This document shows, piece by piece, positions 22,985-34,081 of a DNA stretch of 64,000 nt. Made by a program: the position numbers and the translations under genes. Each line of letters opens with the position of its first letter. Within the stretch, counting starts at the first letter, position 1. This stretch comes from Orbilia blumenaviensis (lineage: Eukaryota; Ascomycota; Orbiliomycetes; Orbiliales; Orbiliaceae), in contig JAVHNS010000014.1 of assembly GCA_036872755.1 (NCBI GenBank), positions 372,001-436,000 on the forward strand. The letters are read 5' to 3'. A model generated the notes under the pieces. The model was not told where the DNA came from. It ran no database searches and saw only the letters and a list, made by a program, of their open reading frames with translations.

Positions 22985-25665
22985 CTACAAGAGCATGAGA
23001 TCAACCTCCTCTAGATCAAAGGAAGCCCTAAAATGATCCCGTATCAAGGAGAAGTTTATACATCCCTCTGGCCCAAAGCTTAAACCTGATGTTCCATACC
23101 CAGCTATTCCCCAATCCTCCACGTACTCTAAAAATCGACAGTAATAGTTGAAGGTTACACCCAAAAATCCTGCCTCCCACGAAATTGCTTGGAGCCGAGT
23201 GTAATGATATTTACACCTCCCAAGGGCTTCGTACCATTCTCTCCGAAGGCCGTAATGGTGAGCCCGGGTGCAAAATAGCCCAGAACCTTCAGATACATTG
23301 ACCCTAGCTGATGGAGCATATATATCACCCATTGCGTCAATCGTCAATGTCAACATCTCGACTATATCGTCGGATGGTACGCGTCCAATGCTCGTCAACA
23401 GATAAAAAAAACAAAAATACGCTCGGTATTCATGCTCAAACACATCTGGGTTTTTATCGAGTCTTCTGAGAAGCATACCGAGTTTCTCAGGAACTTCCTC
23501 CAAATATGTGGTTCTACCACACTGAGAATAATCAAAAGCAACATGCTCGAGAAATGTTACGATAAAGGAATCATCAATAACTATATAAGATGTTTCGTTG
23601 CACAGAACCGTAATGGCATTTTCCTTTAATCACCACTGGTCAGTTTATTGTCGTCGCCGGTTCAACGTTAAGGTTTTCCATAAGACGAAAAATAGAGGGC
23701 TCTTACAAGCGACCCAAATAGAATACAAGACGCCAATCCAGTAGCATCTTCAGAAAAGTCGTAGCCTACGGACATGATATATCGCAATACGGTGTCTAAC
23801 CGTGGATATGTGGCCTCCTGGGCTCCCGGCCAAGGGTGTGGTACCATTACTACCGACATAATGGTAGACACGATACTTAAGTCGACGCAAAGATTAGCCT
23901 CGGACCCTCACCAATAATAAGGGGAAAAAATAATAATTACGATTGGTCCTCCATAGGAGCTGTGAGACATAGATTTGGGGCTTCGTTGAGGATTAGTTTT
24001 ATAACGTCCATGCAGCCTTCACTGAAATAGGGGTCAGAAAGAGCCCCCAAAATCGCATGCTATGTGCAAAAGTAATGTTAGTGGCACCACATCTAATTGT
24101 CGTGTTAGCTGGCGGAGGCCCCGAGAGTGAAAACTCTCAGCTGTTAACCGGGGATAAATTAAGGTCATACCACCAAAGTTGTCGATCCGGTCTCATCACA
24201 AGTCCATAGTGACCATTCACCAGTTGAGCATCTGTCTCGAATACTTTCAAGATCTCCCAATTGTGCTGCTGCGAGAATACCATGGTCATCTTCTGGAAGT
24301 ACTTGCCTATAGACATTCAGAGATACCGATAATTTTGATTCATACCGCTCCATTGATCGATATACCATTCTTATACCAAGTAGCTTCTGTCCCGAGGGTA
24401 ATGGATCACTCTCGCGCACTAGAAAAATGTTGGACTCAATTTTTTCAAATGTTTCACCGTTGAGGCTTCTAAACGACTTTTTACGGATAGTAGTATAAGC
24501 TGTGTTCTTGCCAATCATCCGCTTTTGATAGGCAAAAGTGTTCTTTGCAACTTGATTTGTCCATGTTATTGACGTGGTCTCCTGTTGAAAGTTCAGGATT
24601 GAGGATGTTGTTATTAGATTGATTCCCGTTTCCCCAGGCTCGTTGGTCATAGGTTTGGATCCTCTTTCCAGGGACTTAAGTAGCTGCTGAACATCTTCAG
24701 AGGCTCCTTCGTAAGTGCTGTATGTCCCGTCCCCACGCTTAAATTTAGCGGCCTCTTTTTGGGGGCCTGGTGAAATTCTCATGGATCGAGCCAGGCGCGG
24801 CAGGCGTTCATGTACCTGTTTCTCTGTTGCCGTACTAGAAGACCTTAATTGAAGCTGCTCTATAGCAGCCAAAAGTACCTCAAAATCGTCATCCGATTGT
24901 GGTTGGCTATGGCTTGTATGGCCCTTGTCGAGCGGTGACGGAAGTTGGGAAGCTGAAGAGTCGTGCTGTATCCTTAGTCTCCACGATTCAGCAGTTTGTC
25001 TATATTGTACGGTTAGCATATATTTCCATGGATCCAGGAGCCCCAACGCTGAAGGGTTAAATATTTTCCTTGCCTTTCATGGGGAGAGCCTAACACAACG
25101 GTTGGGAGCGAGCTGGCAACAAATGAAGGGAATGGGGTTAAAATACTAGGGTTTCCTTTCGGCACGCTTGTGAAAGGATTCCCAGAGCTTAGTGAGCTAG
25201 AAGAAGTCCGCTCATGCTGCAGGGGTACCATGGGGGGGTTTATCAGACTTGAAGGCTGTGAGCTAGCCCCAGCAGGGAGGTAAACTTCAGGATGCCTACG
25301 TGGTTTCTTCTGAAAATGCCATATCTTTAGAAACTTCTTAAGTTGGTCCATACTACTCACTAAGGGGTTAGTACCTCATAATATAAGATGCGGATGTAAT
25401 AGATTGATATATAGCAGTGCCGCAGCCTGCTTTGGGTGTGAACCCGGGGTATAGTATGCGTGTCGTCAACCATCTTATCGACCTACCTCATTTCGAACTG
25501 GTGGACATCTCTTAATGTATCGATTGTAGATTGGTAGCTACCTGAGCCAACAGTCTCAAGGATGATAGACTTGTAGGGCTTAACATCGATTTCGGTAAGG
25601 CTTTTGGTTACCCTTTTCCTTGGCCGCGGCGCCATCGATTGGGGTGCCTTCCATTGCAGGTCCAT
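22985..25665 (-). CDS. Clr5-domain ankyrin-type protein (six exons)
   Basis: Minus-strand exons 25665-25487, 25352-25095, 24999-24171, 24059-23941, 23875-23707, 23623-22985 give 730 residues, all in frame. The Clr5 domain is split by intron 1: YKSIILETVGSGSYQSTID, LRDVHQFEM, then SMDQLKKFLKIWHFQKK. Residues about 80-230 are Ser/Pro-rich and probably disordered. Ankyrin-like signals follow near the exon 3 to 4 join (ILAAAQLGDLESIRDRC, then GSTTLVVHAILGALSD and MDVIKLILNEAPNL). The C-terminal 200 residues are not recognised. Weaker points are the donors GTTAGG (intron 2) and GTAATT (intron 4), and the acceptor TTAAAG (intron 5). The architecture parallels the gene at 1126-4676. Function unknown. 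Start could also be the internal ATG at 25635. Confidence 0.7.
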
Positions 25666-26932
25666 TTTCGCACATACACAGCATGCAAACCCGCTAAAAT
25701 TTTGCGAAAATATAGATACTTTATTTGCTAACCTAGGACGTCGAGCTTGTGGATTGGGCGAGCTGGGGAGCTCAGATTGGGTGAATGTTAAAATGAAGGT
25801 ATAAAAGAGAATGTGTAGCTAAGATGCGCATATAAATAAATTTATAATATTAAAATGAGCACTGCGGAGCTGGACTGAAAGTTATATGATATCCAAAACT
25901 TTCTTCGGACAAGAAGCGAACAGCCACTCGTTTAACAAATGTATTCACTCCCATTCTCAAGCAGTAATTTATAGAAACAGCTCTCATTCGCATCCCAGTT
26001 TGTGTTGGATCTTTTACTTTGGGATTGCTTTACGACATATAGCCCTCCTGGTGATATGTGCTGTTGCCACCTCTGCACAGCCGCTGGTGGCTGCAGCTTG
26101 CAGCTAGGCAACATCACTGAGATGTTTGCGAATTTTATTTCTGTCAAGTATTGCCGGCCCTGGTGAGATAGTATTAGTAATTTATGTGCTAAAACTTATG
26201 AGAGGGAGCAAGATTAATACCAACATAAGCCTTTGCATATCGGTACAATATATACTAATAGTGAAATTTATATCGATATATATCGAGGTATCAAATATGG
26301 GATATGGATCCTGGCGATCAAGAATTCTGATAAACTTTTTCTGATAGCAGCTATGTAAAGAACACATACGCTTTACACCGGCACCATCAGGATCATGGGA
26401 CTGTCATGTAGTTCTAGTATCACCAATAATTAGTAGGTGTGTCGAATTAGGTCTTAATACATATTTGATTAAGCAGTTCCTACCGAAGCTGGATCATACG
26501 ACTTGACCGGCTAATCCGGTCCCCAAGGCATTCGGCGTTCTGCCTGGTTGATTCCCAATGTGATTGGCTCAGAATGGGTAGAACTATGAGACTAACCGTT
26601 TTAGGAATTCCACGATCCGGGATGCAACAAGGACATGGTATACAACACATTTCACACTCCAACATTGCGTATATCAAAAGAGACCCAAGCTTGCGAATAG
26701 TCGTGATGGATATGACCTTCTATCATCACAAGTCTATTCTAATCGACCGCTAGTTAGAATAGTTTGAGTATTTTTTTAAAAAAAAATTCAGGCTCGATTC
26801 TCTTATCTATCTCTTTGTAACATCCATAATTTTACCCGTCGTGTGTGCAGGCGAGCTCGACAACCCGATCCAATTGGTCAAATCGTTCAGCTACTTGCAC
26901 CAGGCCATTTTTGCTCTACCGCATTAGTCAAG
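25666..26932. other. Intergenic, divergent from Clr5 gene and upstream of the WLGQ gene
   Basis: About 1.3 kb without a supported gene. Around 26780 there is an A/T homopolymer patch (T7-A9). The GTGTGTGCAG at 26841-26850 looks like a splice acceptor, so an upstream non-coding exon of the next gene is possible. Confidence 0.4.
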
Positions 26933-27713
26933 ATGGAGGGTAGATTCTCTATTCCTGAAAGCGACACTAGTGCTGCAGCTGGATACGGATATCCATTTCC
27001 AATACCAGGGAGCCCCGGCAGTATTTGTGCCAATCGTAGCCTTCCAGATGGTTAGTACAAATATATACCCTTAAGTTTAATAATTTGCGATTTATGCGAT
27101 AATTCTTCCAGAGTTGGAAGCATCAAAAAAATAATTATATACAAGGAATTGGTCTAAACAATGTGAACTTCTAGAGGAGGATGATTTCTACCTAGAAAAC
27201 ATCGAAGACGGCGAGGAGGTTCAACAACAAGATAAGCAACACCGACGTACCGTAGCTGCTCGGGTACCACCGCCAAGGCCGTCTCTGCATCAAGTCCCCG
27301 TCGATTATGATCCTATGGAAGAGTGGCTGGGCCAAGGTATCGCACACGAGCCTTGGAACTCACTGCCATCTTGCCTTAGAACTTCACAGAGCGGGCTTCA
27401 GAATTACACAGCAATGGGATCTCAAACGGATATCTACATGAAACTCCACGAGAAAACTTGGAACCAGTCGTCTAGCCACAACTTAGCCACCTATGCTACC
27501 CAACCGACGCTTCCACTAGACCATATCCGTGGAACTTATAATCCACTATATCAATGGCTTGGCCAAAGCGTCAAGAAGGGACCTTGGACCCCGTCATGTC
27601 CTCGGTTCCCAAATAATGTATCCGGAATGGATGATGATACGACTGGTTCACAACACAATATGGATGTCAACCAGGGGGATGGCTCTCGAAACAAAAGAAA
27701 GAGGTACCCCTGA
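26933..27713 (+). CDS. Hypothetical protein with duplicated WLGQ motif
   Basis: Exons 26933-27050 and 27175-27713 (GATG|GTTAGT...TTCTAG|AG) give 218 residues. I do not recognise the protein. An internal repeat is visible: YDPMEEWLGQGIAHEPW then NSLPSCLR (about 81-107) and YNPLYQWLGQSVKKGPW then TPSCPRF (about 158-184). Each copy has the pattern Y-x-P-x-x-x-W-L-G-Q, five residues, then P-W and S-C. The segment after the intron is acidic (EEDDFYLENIEDGEE), and the C-terminus is basic (RNKRKRYP, a possible nuclear signal). A start 30 codons further upstream would need GTG. The gene neighbours the fold-back element. It could be the surviving part of a larger gene. Confidence 0.5.
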
Positions 27714-28714
27714 AGGTATACCTGTGCTTCAGGTATCCCTGTATGCGGAATATGGCTTTCTCCTGTAGTGATGGTCTAGAGTCCTACCACTAATACTAAG
27801 CTGTATCACCATCACGGCTCTATCAATTTACTCTGGTGTTCGGACCCCAGCATCCGCCCTGACTTCGTTGCGTTTTATTCTTCCATCCTGGTTTGTTCGC
27901 ACTACTTTTCGATTGCTCATTCCCGTCCTGTTACACCCCTTGCCATTCGGACGTCGTCTATCTCCCGAATACGGCGATCCGCGCTGCTTTTTCATTCTCA
28001 TTATTAAGTCTTGGCCCCTCGATATTTTCCTAGCTAGCTAGCCTGAATTCAATACCAATAACAGCCTTGTTGCACACCCTGTCTACTCTCGAGCTTTCAA
28101 GATTTCTAGAGCCACCCCTAGTTAGTAATACCATCTCCTTGCATGTGGAATTCATATGTCATGTTTCTCCTTTCCCTTGTACTGTTTCAAATCTTAAGTT
28201 ACAAAAACGAAGCTCTTGAAGCTATTTTGCATTCAATAGTCATCCTCACCTTATCTCGGAACTTTCTTAACAGAAGCAGCAGTTTTTGAAATTAGAGTAC
28301 CGAGCTACGTAGATCCCATTGGCCTTGTAGGCCCTCATTCTACATATATCCATATATGTTTTTTTGTTTTTTTTTACAGAAAATGAGAATAAAAGAAAAA
28401 GATAGAACTACTACATAGATGCCCAAGCAGTCTGTATGTCTTAGAATTTCTGTAACCAGATACAGACACTAGCCGCGTATCCTACTAATCAGCTAGTAGC
28501 CAGGTGTGTACGACACGTACCCCATGGCCGCCCTAATGAGTTTTTAAGATGTTTAATTGATCTATATATATCTTCTACGATCTTCCATCCGCGGAGCCGT
28601 GTTTTGAACCGAACGCCTCCCATATTTTCGTGGTTGGCTATAGCTGCTATGGTTTACTCTTACACGCGTATTTGCGCCCGCATGCTGTATATTTGTAGGC
28701 TGTATTATAACGTT
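27714..28714. other. Intergenic, 1 kb
   Basis: C/T-rich followed by AT-rich sequence with stops in all frames. No gene or clear repeat. Confidence 0.5.
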
Positions 28715-29396
28715 CCAAAATGAAAAAAAAGGATTCCTATGTGCGAACGCTTAATTACACGCACAAATGTGCAAAATAGATGAAATGTGCATACATGCAT
28801 CATAAATCTCACTAGCCACAATGGCCACGGCGCTCAGCAGCAGCCCCGGCACTCAGCAACGGCCACAGTGCTCAGCAATGGCCACGGTGCTCAGCAATAG
28901 CCATGGCGCTCAGCATTAGCTACAGCGTTCAGCACTAGCCACGGCGTTCAGCACTAGTTATGGTGTTCAATATTATGACACCAGTTAACTATTTTCGACA
29001 ACCAAACCACTTACCACGCCCGAAACCAGGTACTACCACGCCTAAAATCGAATAACTTTACAATTACTTCAAAAATCATCTATTTCTTTGTGACAATAGG
29101 GGTTTGAAGAATAATGACGCAAAAATAACAGGCTTATTACTGAGCGCTGTGGCTAGTGCTCAGAGCCGTAACTATTGCTGAGCACCGTGGCCATTGCTGA
29201 GCACCGTGGCCGTTGCTGAGCACCGTGGCCGTTGCTGAGCGCCGGAGCTGTTGCTGAGCGTCGGGGCTGTTACTGAGTGCCGTGGCTATTGTGGCTAGTG
29301 AGATTTATGATGCATGTATGCGCATTTTATCTATTTTGCACATTTGTACGTGTAATTTGAACTGTTGCACATAGAAATCCTTTTTTTTCATTTTGG
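28715..29396. mobile_element. Fold-back (MITE-like) element with inverted arms of 19-bp tandem units
   Basis: The ends are inverted copies: CCAAAATGAAAAAAAAGGAT at 28715-28734 against its complement ending at 29396. The match continues inward through ATTACACGyACAAATGTGC, then ATACATGCATCATAAATC and TCACTAGCCACAAT. Each arm then carries an array with an exact 19-base period. CTCAGCAATGGCCACGGTG-like units start at 28833, 28852, 28871, 28890, 28909, 28928 and 28947. The complementary CTGAGCACCGTGGCCATTG-like units start at 29140, 29159, 29178, 29197, 29216, 29235, 29254 and 29273. About 150 bases in the middle are unrelated. No protein is encoded, so it would be non-autonomous. I see no clean target-site duplication. 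Confidence 0.85.
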
Positions 29397-30299
29397 CCCG
29401 CCATATGTATATCTGCAAGTTGATAACTTGCACATGCTACTAGGTTGATAGCATGGTCAATGGTATATCCACGTGTTGGCTGTTCGTAGGTCAGAAGCTA
29501 AATGTCAGCCTTGTCTTCTTTCCTGAGTATTAAGTAATTATATAATAAATTACCCCACCCAAAGAGAAATTGAAAACCGGAAAGACGAAGAAGCCATAGA
29601 AATATCCAGGAAATGGCAATACTTAAGTCCGTAAAGCCCTACTAAAAAAGGGGGGAGGGAGAAGAAGAGGAGGAGGAGAGGAGAAAAATATATACTCTCA
29701 ATTTTGATAGGACTCGTCGGCTATGTTTGACCTGGATGAAATACCCTGTCTTAGAATCTGAGCGCTCTAGTAATATCGGATCATCTTGTTTTTAATATGT
29801 CGCTTAGTGCGTGTGGTGTGGGGGAGCCCCCGCACAAGGCGTCAAAATTTCAGCTTAGCAGATCTCGCGTACGATATGCATATGTTTCGTGCGACTGAGA
29901 CAAGTACTCAAATAGTTTATATCTATCTCTTTCTGGATACCGACGTAACAGCATGATCATATGACCTCCGCTTCGCACCCTTTACAACAGCCTCGTTCGC
30001 ATCTAAAGGCCTAATCTGCGAGATACCACACATACAGATTGTTTAGCTTTAAGGGGCTTGCATCATATGCAGAGTGTCGGCTTTTGAGCCATCTGTGAAG
30101 CTCAAACAGGCAAAATAACAGGTTTTTTTTCCCTCCACCAAGAATCCTACTATATTGTCGTGCCGTGCCGAGAAACTCGCGGAGTTGAAGATATGGAAAA
30201 TCTGTTCGACTGGTCAGGCCCCCCCCCCTTTACCCAATAAATTTTCGTATCGGTTATGGAAGTCATTGTATCAGAACCGCGGCTCCGAAAATACTCGGC
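29397..30299. other. Intergenic between fold-back element and NLR relic
   Basis: Contains a purine-rich tract (GGGGGAGGGAGAAGAAGAGG, about 29649-29690). No gene seen. Confidence 0.5.
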
Positions 30300-32330
30300 T
30301 GGCCGGTTATGCGTATTACAAACGGAATATGAAGCTGCGGCTGAAATGCTCAATAATTAATCCGGGGGACCGGAAAGAAATGATCTTGGTGGTGACAATG
30401 CATATTTATATACCCGTATTAGAAGTCATTATGTGATCATCGGGCGCCTGCCGCCCGGTCAGTACGGCACTAGCTCTGCTGTCACTGTCGTCAACGACAT
30501 GGTTCAGTCGTTTCCCAATTTAAGGTTCGCACTTATGGTGGACATCGGAGGCGGCGCGCCAACAAAGGAGAGAGATATTCGTCCCAGGGACGCGGCCGTT
30601 AGTGAACCATCAAGAAATCAGAGTGATGTAGTCCAACTCGTTGAACAGGCTGTATATAGTTACTCTTCATTACGGCACCATCGATCCTGCCAATTCGGTC
30701 ATGGAAAATTCAGCTGTGAGACAAACTTGCGAACAATCCTTAATTAAATATTTTGTACCTCAAAATGGAAGCTAGAGGATAAATCAAAACCTTCCCTTGT
30801 CAGTGATTCGAGGAATCTACGATTTACTCTGATTTAGAGCAAAAATGATAAATGGAAAAATTATGCTGCTCTTACGGCTGCTGTATACACAAGAGAACTT
30901 ACCTTTGCTCTGAAGCCCACAAAAGTAGTCTCTTAGGAACAATAGGCAGGAGAATCAAAAACCGTATTCTGTATCGTATGATCTCGCAGATTCTGAGGAA
31001 CCGCTTATGAGTTTAGCTTATTTCTCGAGGGGCTGCGAGGATATATCTCGGGAATTGGGACAAAAGTCGACGGTATTAGTCGCTATCAACGAGGTGAAGA
31101 GGAAAAGGAAAATTTGAATTGACTTCCCATCATGTTCTATGACAAAACGACTACATCAGGAGATGAGAACAAGGAACAGGCGAGTGGTTACTAGGCTCAT
31201 GATATTTTCAGATATTGCGGGACATAGAGAGAAAACAATCATTGTGTCGGTTATTGTCGACCGTCCAACTTGGAAATATCGTAAGGACCCCAGGATTGGA
31301 ATAGCTTATCCTTATTGCAGCTTCCGCTACCAAAATGAAAAAGGATTAAACGGTCTACTCATCAATCTACTAGAATAGCGAGCTTAGGGTCAGGTAAACG
31401 TGCCGATTATCGCGAAGGACCTTTACCTGAAGCATAGGACGACGAAAACAAGGCCTTTACCGAACGAAGTCCTAGAGACTCTTCATTCCCTGGCCGCGTT
31501 ATATTCAAGGGTCTTTACTATTGCCGACGCACTCGATGGATGCCAAACTAGATTCACTTGTTAGGAAAAGGTCTGAAGCCGCTATCAAAAATCCTCTATC
31601 AGAATTATTGATAGGTTCCAGCGCATATGATCAGGCGTATGATGAAGCAATGGGGAGACTCGAAGGACAAAAACCCGACCGCGAACAATTAGCGAAGCAA
31701 ACTTTAACGCATGTGCTAAGAGATCGTTCTGAGGGGACGGCGCTGTGTGTAGCTTTAGGGGGTGTAAAGAAGCAATAATTAGGCTATTGCTTAGGAGTGG
31801 CGCTGACGTTCGTTACCGGACTGTAGCGGGCCGTAGGTTGCTACTATATGCTCTACATAAGGTATAAGGGAGATAAAAGCCTATTGGAAATATTGCTGGC
31901 GGATATATACGAGGATCAACGTCATAACGAGGGTATGTTTGGTAGAGGCCCCTTATGCTAGACAATGGGCCTCGGGCACCATGATGCAGCGGAACTGCTT
32001 TTTGTGGATGCGCAGCAAAGAGGGTTGGCTTTGTTGGAGAGTGTTGTATTTTAGAGGAGACTTGCCGTATCTGGTGAAAGGTGAGACTGGTTCTGCGATT
32101 TTTGCACGCTGTGGATTCCAAAGGGGCCTATCCTTTATGGTTGCGCTTGTCGCTGCAATGGGAATTTGACCTTTGCGTTGACCATATACCCAAATACGAT
32201 TATGCTCATTGTATCGAGATGGGGAGCACACTGTTTGGACGAAAGTCATGGCAGAATGACCTGGAGTTGTCTATATGGGTAGCATTTTCGAGATCAACAG
32301 CGGAGAGCTGATTGATATCTTCAATTAGAG
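30300..32330 (+). pseudogene. Decayed NOD-like receptor gene: nucleoside phosphorylase, NACHT and ankyrin parts
   Basis: Pieces of one gene appear in order but in shifting frames with stops. The PNP/UDP nucleoside phosphorylase-like domain gives QTEYEAAAEML (about 30320), NAYLYTRIRSHYVIIGRLP then LRFALMVDIGGG (30400-30560), and its end KNDKWKNYAALTAAVYTREL (about 30840-30900). A NACHT ATPase follows: a damaged Walker A (AGHREKT, about 31222), DPRIGIAYPYCSFRYQNEKG (31289-31350), VFTIADALDGC (Walker B region, about 31512-31544). Next comes YDEAMGRLEGQ ... REQLAKQTL (31640-31710), and an ankyrin relic IIRLLLRSGADVRYR reached by a frameshift near 31765. In intact fungal relatives these domains form a self/non-self recognition receptor that can trigger regulated cell death. 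This copy cannot make that protein. Confidence 0.85.
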
Positions 32331-32847
32331 TAGCCGCTAGGCCGATTCCCCCCAATTAGCACTGGGCAAGCAGTTGAAGGGACGAATTGACAAAAATTGA
32401 TTGAACGAGCTGTAGGGCAAATACCCAAGTACTTCTTCTAAGTACTTAAGTACCTGTTATAACCAGCGCTGACCGGCTGGGAAGCTAAGTTCCATAGCTC
32501 CTGCGCTAGAAGTCCGGGCATAGTTGCAATATTGGTCAAGATTTCACTATTAATATGAGTTTAGCATTGGCATTACAATGCAACATAGTAATGCTAGTTA
32601 AGTACCTACTTGGGTGGTTACAGTGTGAAGAGTAAATGCTGGTGTTTAGCGCCCCACCAAGTTGGGGCTTGCCCCTCACAAATGGCGGGGCAGAACCACC
32701 CTCCACCTTCGCCACGTAAGGATCCACCATTTCATTCGCCTACATACCGATTCCAGAATATTGATATAAACTTCACCACGACAGCTTCAAGCTCAGTAAG
32801 GAGAATTGTAATATTATAAAAAGACGGAGGAAAACAGCAGCAAAAAG
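32331..32847. other. Intergenic upstream of F-box paralogue D
   Basis: About 500 bases. It includes AAGTACTTAAGTACCTG (32438-32454), one of several AAGTACCT-type palindromic words in this window. No gene seen. Confidence 0.5.
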
Positions 32848-33726
32848 ATGCACATCCTAACACTCCCCGTCGAAATACAATCTCACATCCTCAGCTTCCT
32901 GCCTTGGCACGATCACTTCCTCACCTCCACAGTATGCCAACTCTGGAACTCCATCCTCCAGCGACACTCTTTCCGCACAAAAAGACATTATAACCACTCA
33001 GTCCCCGCCGGCTGGGATATCGTCGACCACCCATACCCCGTATTTGATGCTGTCAGTCCACGAGTCTCACAATCGCTTTATACGCCCACTGCGGCACCAA
33101 ACACGCACGTCCTGCTGGAGCAGGCAATGCTCAACTTGGAAATTCATTCAAGTGGGCAAACGACAATCTGCATGCGTCTACCGCGAGAACTTGTCACGGG
33201 TACTCTGACAAACCACGAAGTCGTCAGAACCGACCAGGGAACAGCCGACAGCGCACAGTACGCCAACTTTTGGAATTCACAATGCCCACAAGAAAATGCG
33301 TTGATAGACATCACTCGTTCTCCTTTGGTGAGAACCGATAAACTAGTCTTTGCGATTCAGGAATCGGATAGCGAGGAGGGTATCGATACCAGCTCTCTGC
33401 AACTTCCTGGCTTACCCGATGGGGCTAGAACACTAGCTTTCACGATTTGGGACTGGAATCGGAGTACAGGGCAATTTCAAAGCTTTGGAACCGTCCCATC
33501 CGGGTTGGGTGTCAATGATCCCCAATGGTGTTTGAAACAGTGGGATTGGCCGAGGGGCAGTATTTTAGGGCTGGTACAAACTGTGAGGGAGCATTTAAAA
33601 ACGCATGTTTGGTGCCATGCTGGGGTGGAGACCTGTTATGTGCAGGTGTCAGGGTTTAATATCTATGGAGAAACACCCGGGGAGACGGTGAATGTGACGA
33701 TTGCTGCTTTCCCCAGAGCGGGTTAA
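32848..33726 (+). CDS. F-box protein, paralogue D
   Basis: An intronless frame of 292 residues from ATG 32848 (AAAAAGATG context). The F-box is at residues 1-48 with MHILTLPVEIQSHILSFLPW, DHFLTSTVCQLW, then FRTKRHY. The central segment (about 86-116: HVLLEQAMLNLEIHSSG) and the C-terminal block (about 239-289: a helix, CYVQVSGFNIY, VNVTIAAF) sit where paralogues A-C have theirs. It is 20 kb from the other three copies and next to the NLR relic. Codon use is more C-rich at third positions than in its paralogues. Likely an SCF adaptor of unknown target. Confidence 0.85.
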   Translation: MHILTLPVEIQSHILSFLPWHDHFLTSTVCQLWNSILQRHSFRTKRHYNHSVPAGWDIVDHPYPVFDAVSPRVSQSLYTPTAAPNTHVLLEQAMLNLEIHSSGQTTICMRLPRELVTGTLTNHEVVRTDQGTADSAQYANFWNSQCPQENALIDITRSPLVRTDKLVFAIQESDSEEGIDTSSLQLPGLPDGARTLAFTIWDWNRSTGQFQSFGTVPSGLGVNDPQWCLKQWDWPRGSILGLVQTVREHLKTHVWCHAGVETCYVQVSGFNIYGETPGETVNVTIAAFPRAG

Positions 33727-34081
33727 GTCCGGCCTCCCAATTGGGGCCAACTCTTAATATTGGAATCGAGCATTAGATAAACGAATACTAGCAGATCTAC
33801 AAGATTAGATAAATTCGATTAGATTCAAATAGAAGATTAGATGAATACGATAAGATGGCTTGATTTCTTGACGTAATCGCCTTATCAAACCATAATGCGT
33901 TGCGCCACCGCCTGAGTCCAATCCAATCCAATCCAATCCGCTTCCATTCTCTTTGGTCAGCAATTTCAACCGTGAAGTTCACCCGTTCAACCATCCCGTA
34001 TCAATATCGCCACACGGCTACTCGCGCGACCACCAGTTACCGTGCTAAAACCTCCCCAATCAACTTTTTAGCGGGTCTTGC
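33727..34081. other. Intergenic before ATG33
   Basis: About 355 bases. A degenerate GATTAGAT-rich stretch at 33770-33855 is followed by a CCAAT microsatellite, listed separately. Confidence 0.5.
33918..33939. repeat. CCAAT pentanucleotide repeat, four units
   Basis: CCAATCCAATCCAATCCAAT is followed by CC. It also provides four overlapping CCAAT boxes 143-164 bases upstream of the ATG33 start, so it could act as a promoter element. Confidence 0.75.

Noticed and set aside
28970..29135. CRISPR array reading of the 19-bp repeats
   Set aside because: Units are contiguous without spacers, inverted between arms and in a eukaryotic genome.
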